Of a DNA stretch of 64,000 nucleotides, positions 59,557-64,000 are shown piece after piece; the first letter of the stretch is position 1; every line of letters begins with the position of its first letter. The notes under the pieces are model-generated. The model worked only from the letters and a program-made list of their open reading frames with translations. It was not told where the DNA came from and did no database searches. This DNA is from Biscogniauxia marginata (lineage: Eukaryota > Ascomycota > Sordariomycetes > Xylariales > Xylariaceae), in NCBI GenBank assembly GCA_022695795.1, contig MU404105.1, positions 1 to 64,000 on the forward strand, given 5' to 3'. The translations under genes and the position numbers were made by a program.

Positions 59557-61437
59557 ATGCCCTCCACCAACGGAAACCACCCGGTCAATGGCACCGCCAA
59601 CGCCAACTTCCTCGACTACCGAGGAGCTCTTGATGCCCTGGCCGAGTACGAGTCCCGAGATGGACTCGGCATTGAGGATCTCGTGGACACCAAGAAACAT
59701 GGTGGTCTGACTTACAATGACTTCCTCGTCATGCCTGGCTATATTGGCTTCCCGGCCTCGGATGTCTTGCTCGAGGCGCCCATCACCAAGCGCATCTCCC
59801 TGAAGACCCCCTTTGTGTCTTCTCCCATGGACACCGTTACCGAGCACGACATGGCTATCCATATGGCCCTCCAGGGCGGTCTTGGTGTTATCCACCACAA
59901 CTGCTCGCCCGAGGCTCAAGCACAGATGGTCCGAAAAGTCAAGCGCTACGAAAACGGCTTCATCAACGATCCCGTCGTCATAAGCCGGGACACCACTGTC
60001 GAGGAAGCTAAGGCCTTGAAGGAGAAATGGGGGTTCGGCGGGTTCCCCGTTACTGGTAAGTGTCAGCCTGTTGTCTATAATTGCATTCCGCCCTCTGCTT
60101 TTCCTCCGCTTTACTTTGCGCCGGAGATCAAGAAGCAGCGCATCTGAGGATTACAAACCTAATATTTATAACTTTCGTTCCACCGTATAGACAGCAATGC
60201 CATGGGGAAACAATTATACTCTTTATGAAGATAAAATCCGTCCAGTCATTATATTGCAGGCTTGGTTAGGAATGTATTGGCTAATTAGTCTTGCATAGAG
60301 AGCGGAAAGCTTGGCTCCAAGCTTCTAGGTATTATCACGAACCGCGATCTGCAATTCGAGGACAACCTCACCCAGACCGTCGACAAGGTCATGGTGACCG
60401 AGTTGGTCACTGCTCAGTCCGATGTCACCCTGCCCGAGGCCAATAAAATCCTTGCCAAGTCCCGAAAGGGCAAGCTCCCCATTGTCGACAAGGACTTTAA
60501 CCTTATCTCTATGATATCGCGCTCCGACTTGACCAAGAACCTCCACTTCCCCCTTGCCTCTAAGCTGCCCGACTCTAAACAGCTGATTTGCGCTGCTGCT
60601 ATCGGTACCCGGCCCGAAGACAAAATCCGCCTGCAGAAGCTCGTCGATGCCGGTCTTGACATTGTCGTCCTGGACAGCAGTCAGGGAAACAGTATGTACC
60701 AGATTGAAATGATCAAATGGATCAAGCAAGAATATCCCGACCTTGATGTGATCGGCGGAAACGTTGTGACCCGTGAGCAGGCTGCCAACTTGATTGCCGC
60801 GGGTGTTGACGGGTTGCGGATCGGAATGGGTAGTGGAAGCGCTTGCATTACCCAAGAAGTGATGGCTGTCGGCCGCCCTCAGGCTGCCGCAGTCTACTCT
60901 GTATCGGCCTTTGCTGCGCGCTTTGGGGTACCTTGCATTGCTGATGGTGGTGTCCAGAATGTTGGCCACATTGTCAAAGGCTTAGCATTGGGCGCTTCTA
61001 CGGTCATGATGGGTGGCCTGCTTGCTGGTACGACTGAGTCACCCGGTACCTCATTCGTTTCGCGCGAAGGAAAGCTCGTCAAGACATACCGTGGCATGGG
61101 CAGTATCGACGCTATGCAAGACAAGAAGGCCGGTGCCGGTGGTAAGAACAGTCAGGCTAGTAACGCTGGTACGGCACGCTACTTCAGCGAGGGAGATAGT
61201 GTTCTCGTTGCCCAAGGTGTATCAGGCGCTGTGGCACACCGGGGATCTGTCAGTAAGTTCGTGCCTTACTTGGCCGCTGGCCTTAAGCATTCTATGCAAG
61301 ATTGTGGCCAGAAGAGCCTCAAGGAGCTGCACGAAAGTGTCGCGAATGGAACAGTGCGGTTTGAGATCCGGACCGCCAGCGCGCAACTGGAAGGTGGCGT
61401 AAATATGGAGAGCTATGAGAAGAAGCTCTATGCGTAA
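59557..61437 (+). CDS. IMD: Inosine-5'-monophosphate dehydrogenase
   Basis: The enzyme oxidises IMP to XMP with NAD+, the committed step of guanine nucleotide synthesis. The exons are 59557-60055 and 60299-61437, giving 545 residues. Visible features are the N-terminal barrel part ([35 protein letters not shown]), and a pair of CBS domains (about residues 140-255) interrupted by the intron. The returning barrel has [17 protein letters not shown] and the phosphate/active-site loop [12 protein letters not shown], with the catalytic Cys near 349. The flap ([10 protein letters not shown]) and the C-terminal barrel end follow. The 243-nt intron is several times longer than others nearby and lies inside the CBS region. 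All key residues for catalysis and mycophenolate-site geometry appear present. The start sits in a good context (CCAAGATGC). Confidence 0.96.
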
Positions 61438-62474
61438 GCCGGGCTCCCTGGCGAGGGCCTAGTCTGTAGATGGGTCGATCTAGGATTCTCATGGTCCAGA
61501 TCATAAAAGGGTGCATCGATTGGAGTGCAATATCTGGGCTGGTGCCCCCCAAGGAGCCGGAAGAAATTAAAAAATAGATGATACCAAGGTATGGGTGTGT
61601 TGACTTGGTGTACGATTGTGGGGGGAGGGGATCTATCCCTCCCCCTCTAGGCGTTTAGGGTCAAAAACGGTTCGGGATTGGGAGCGCTGGGAAAAAATCG
61701 TACAGATATATTCGAGGCTCGCTCATACGAAAACGAGATGGCATGCGTATGATGAGACACGGTAAATAAATAAAAAATTTAAGCATGAATTCACAAAACT
61801 ATTTCTCAAGGTGCTTAGATTAGGTCCTTAGGTTTTACTTTGGTTCCTTGTGGTGTTCACCTTTGGTGCCAAAGTTCATATGCAAGGTGGGTTTGCCGCG
61901 AAATTTCACCTGCCGGAAAGAAAAGGGAGGTATGCAGTATACTGTTAGATAGGTACTTAGGTAAGTATCATGTCTATCTTATCCATCTGAAGGGGAAATC
62001 CAAATTTTCTTCTCTATTGATGATAGCCTGTCTGCCTGCCTAACCAAAGATATTGAACCCATGCTACCCAAGAATTACCCGACCCCCCCTGGTTCGACAA
62101 TAAAAAAAGACATATTTTCTGATTCCCCAACTCCCCCTTTTCCCATGTTATCGATCTTCTCGTTTCAATGTAGGCAGATAGGTAGGTAGTATATGTATGT
62201 AGTCAAGAGCGTAATGAAGTAAAACACATGATGCCCCGTCCCGTCCCGTCCCGTCCCATTTCATTCGGTTTTCTTTTTCATCCTTCCCAATTCGTCGAGT
62301 TTCGAGGTCACCCCTATCTGCCCCCGCCCCCTCGTCACATCTGAGGGCAGGGCATTGCCTGGGTTCATGATCCCATTAAATCATATTCGTCCATCACTCT
62401 ATATATAAAAAGGGCAAAAAAAAAAAGCATTTAGTCTTAAGGGTCGATTTTGAATGTTGACATAGCTGCAAGTT
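61438..62474. other. Convergent intergenic region
   Basis: About 1 kb between the 3' ends of the IMP dehydrogenase and MFS genes. A CCCGT repeat lies at 62234-62258, with TAGGTACTTAGGTAAG and TAGGCAGATAGGTAGGTAG words at 61949 and 62172. No gene is seen. Confidence 0.5.
62234..62258. repeat. (CCCGT)n microsatellite
   Basis: Four tandem CCCGT pentanucleotides, followed by a degenerate fifth. Confidence 0.85.
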
Positions 62475-64000
62475 TTACGAACGGGTAGAATCCCGGTTCT
62501 TCACGGTCCCGTATTCCCCAGTGTTTGTCGAGCTACCCTTGACCAATGGCATTCGATCCTCAATTTCTTCCTCTTCGTCGTCGTCGTAGTCTTCGATAGC
62601 GGACTCGTCCCCGGCATCGGACGCACAGGAAGAAGCCGCGCCGCTCGGCCCGTCTCCCTCGACTATAAACCAGGCGGGCACGGCGCCGACGGCTGCGATC
62701 AGGGCGAGGATCCACCAGGGCACGCCGATGATACCCTTCTTGACGCCCCAGGTGAAGGCGGCTCCAGACATGGCGGGACCGCTGGCGCGGCCGAGCGCGC
62801 TAAACGTGGTTGCGAAGCCGTTGAGTGTGCCTAGGATGTCGAGGCTCGAGGCGCTGTTGGTCAGCAGGATGGTGGTGCAGGGGAACCCAATGATGACGGC
62901 GAACGCCTTGACCGTCATGATCGCCAGGAGGGCGGCGTACCGGGTGCCCGCGTCGGGGATGAGCACGGTGAAGGGCGTCACGATGTACACGAGCGGGAAG
63001 GTGACGACGCACGCTTTAAAGCAGTTGAGCACGCCAAAGCGCGTGCAGAGAGGGGGGAAGAGGAGGAACTGGATCAGTCCACACACGATCCCGTATACCG
63101 TGAAGATGGACCCGATACGTCCCGAGGTCAAACCGAAACCGCCAGAGAAGACGAATGGTAGTGAGGTGTTTGATGGCGTGTGCTCCTGCGAAGGGTAGTT
63201 GAGGAAAACAGGAAGGACTTGGTCGTAAGCTACCGAGTGCAGGGCTAGGAAGGTGTATGCAACGAGATTGACAATTGACTGCCGGGTAAAGACCATATGC
63301 ATAGATGGCGATATGGGTTTCTTGACATGAAGTTCCTGGATGACAGGTCGGGTCAGTTCCGGCGCTTTCGGCACTTGGTCCACTTGGAGAAGGGGCGCAG
63401 AAGCCTCGGCATCTTGGAAAGAATAACGCCGGAGATGTTGTTGACTCTGGTGAGGCTTTTCCCGGAAAGCCCCAGTGATGCGCTGGCCAAGGACGAGACC
63501 CCAGTCCCGCGAGTGCCTCTTGCTATGCAATGTTTCCTCTAGAAACAGTATCCCAGTAGTCATGGATATCAGGAAGATCACAGATCCCATTATGTTCGGC
63601 AAGGCGAATGGGTAGGTCTTGAAGAAGTGGCTGTTGCCGAAAATGCTCGGAAATTGCTCCGCGGGCTTTGCGAAGAGCCCTCCGAACGCCGGTCCAAATA
63701 TCGAACCAATACTCCAGACCAGAGGCATGATGGAGAATGCTCTCGGTTGGAGTTCCTTCTCGGGCACCATTTCTGCGACCATGGTTCTGATAATACCGAC
63801 TGTGATCAAGTTAATACACTCAATTCGTATAGCCGGCGATAGTATGAAAACGTACCATTTCCGTTACTTCCACCCATGATAGCACGAACGGCTATGGCCA
63901 TAGGAAGGCTTGTTGACATGCCCCATATCAAAAAGCATGTCATGGTGCAGAATAGACCGACCATGATGATGGGCTTTCTTCCCAGCCGATCCGAAGCCCT
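62475..64000 (-). CDS. MFS transporter, zinc-induced-facilitator-like/YCR023C type (5' partial)
   Basis: A major facilitator carrier whose first part lies beyond the window end. The visible exons are 63856-64000 and 62475-63799, split by a 56-nt intron, and they code the C-terminal 490 residues. The segment opens with SDRLGRKPI, the motif A loop between helices 2 and 3. GGSNGNVGIIRTMVAE follows, and GSIFGPAFGGLFAKP is a motif-C-like sequence of proton antiporters. A hydrophilic central loop separates the two halves. Six further membrane helices are visible, then an acidic tail (DYDDDEEEEIEDRMPLVKG). This arrangement resembles fungal relatives of plant ZIF-like and yeast YCR023C carriers, within the drug:proton antiporter group. 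The substrate cannot be read from sequence. Confidence 0.88.

Overview
The window looks like a chromosome segment of a filamentous ascomycete (Pezizomycotina, probably Sordariomycetes). The genes have short GT..AG introns of about 50-110 nt, often with a clear CTAAC branch site. The products include a fungal WSC-domain wall protein, an IQGAP of the Rng2 type, a CLN/Puc1-type cyclin and a zinc-induced-facilitator-like MFS carrier. AT-rich blocks of the kind left by repeat-induced mutation break up normal-GC DNA. Gene models are built from spliced reading frames, and every complete model has a total length divisible by three.

Layout. 1-1870: no gene. 1871-3353 (+): plasma-membrane syntaxin. 3354-7827: no gene, ending in an AT-rich block. 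7828-10307 (-): argininosuccinate synthase in 19 exons, set between AT-rich blocks. 11541-12281 (-): Asp/Ser-rich hypothetical protein. 12834-13341 (-): APC11. 14449-15530 (+): mitochondrial-type mercaptopyruvate sulfurtransferase. 17018-22815 (-): 1,895-residue secreted WSC protein. 23550-24545 (-): ribosomal protein S2. 26182-27613 (-): G1/S cyclin. 27614-41914: about 14 kb with no recognisable gene. 41915-43867 (-): retropepsin-like protein. 44477-50017 (+): 1,805-residue protein with a poly-Q tract and an OTU-like tail. 50522-52064 (-): quinone-reductase-like MDR enzyme. 53267-58327 (-): IQGAP. 59557-61437 (+): IMP dehydrogenase. 62475-64000 (-): MFS carrier, whose 5' end lies beyond the window.

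Most genes are housekeeping: secretion (syntaxin), cell cycle and cytokinesis (APC11, cyclin, IQGAP), translation (RPS2), purine, arginine and sulfur metabolism, and wall sensing (WSC). They do not form a pathway cluster. Three places stand out. The first is the intron-dense argininosuccinate synthase, with a 5-nt exon, a TIR element in one intron and one non-AG acceptor. The second is the divergent pair at 41.9-50.0 kb, a lone retropepsin-like protein facing a giant unknown protein whose GC-rich end looks like an OTU cysteine protease. The third is the 14-kb gene desert upstream of the cyclin.
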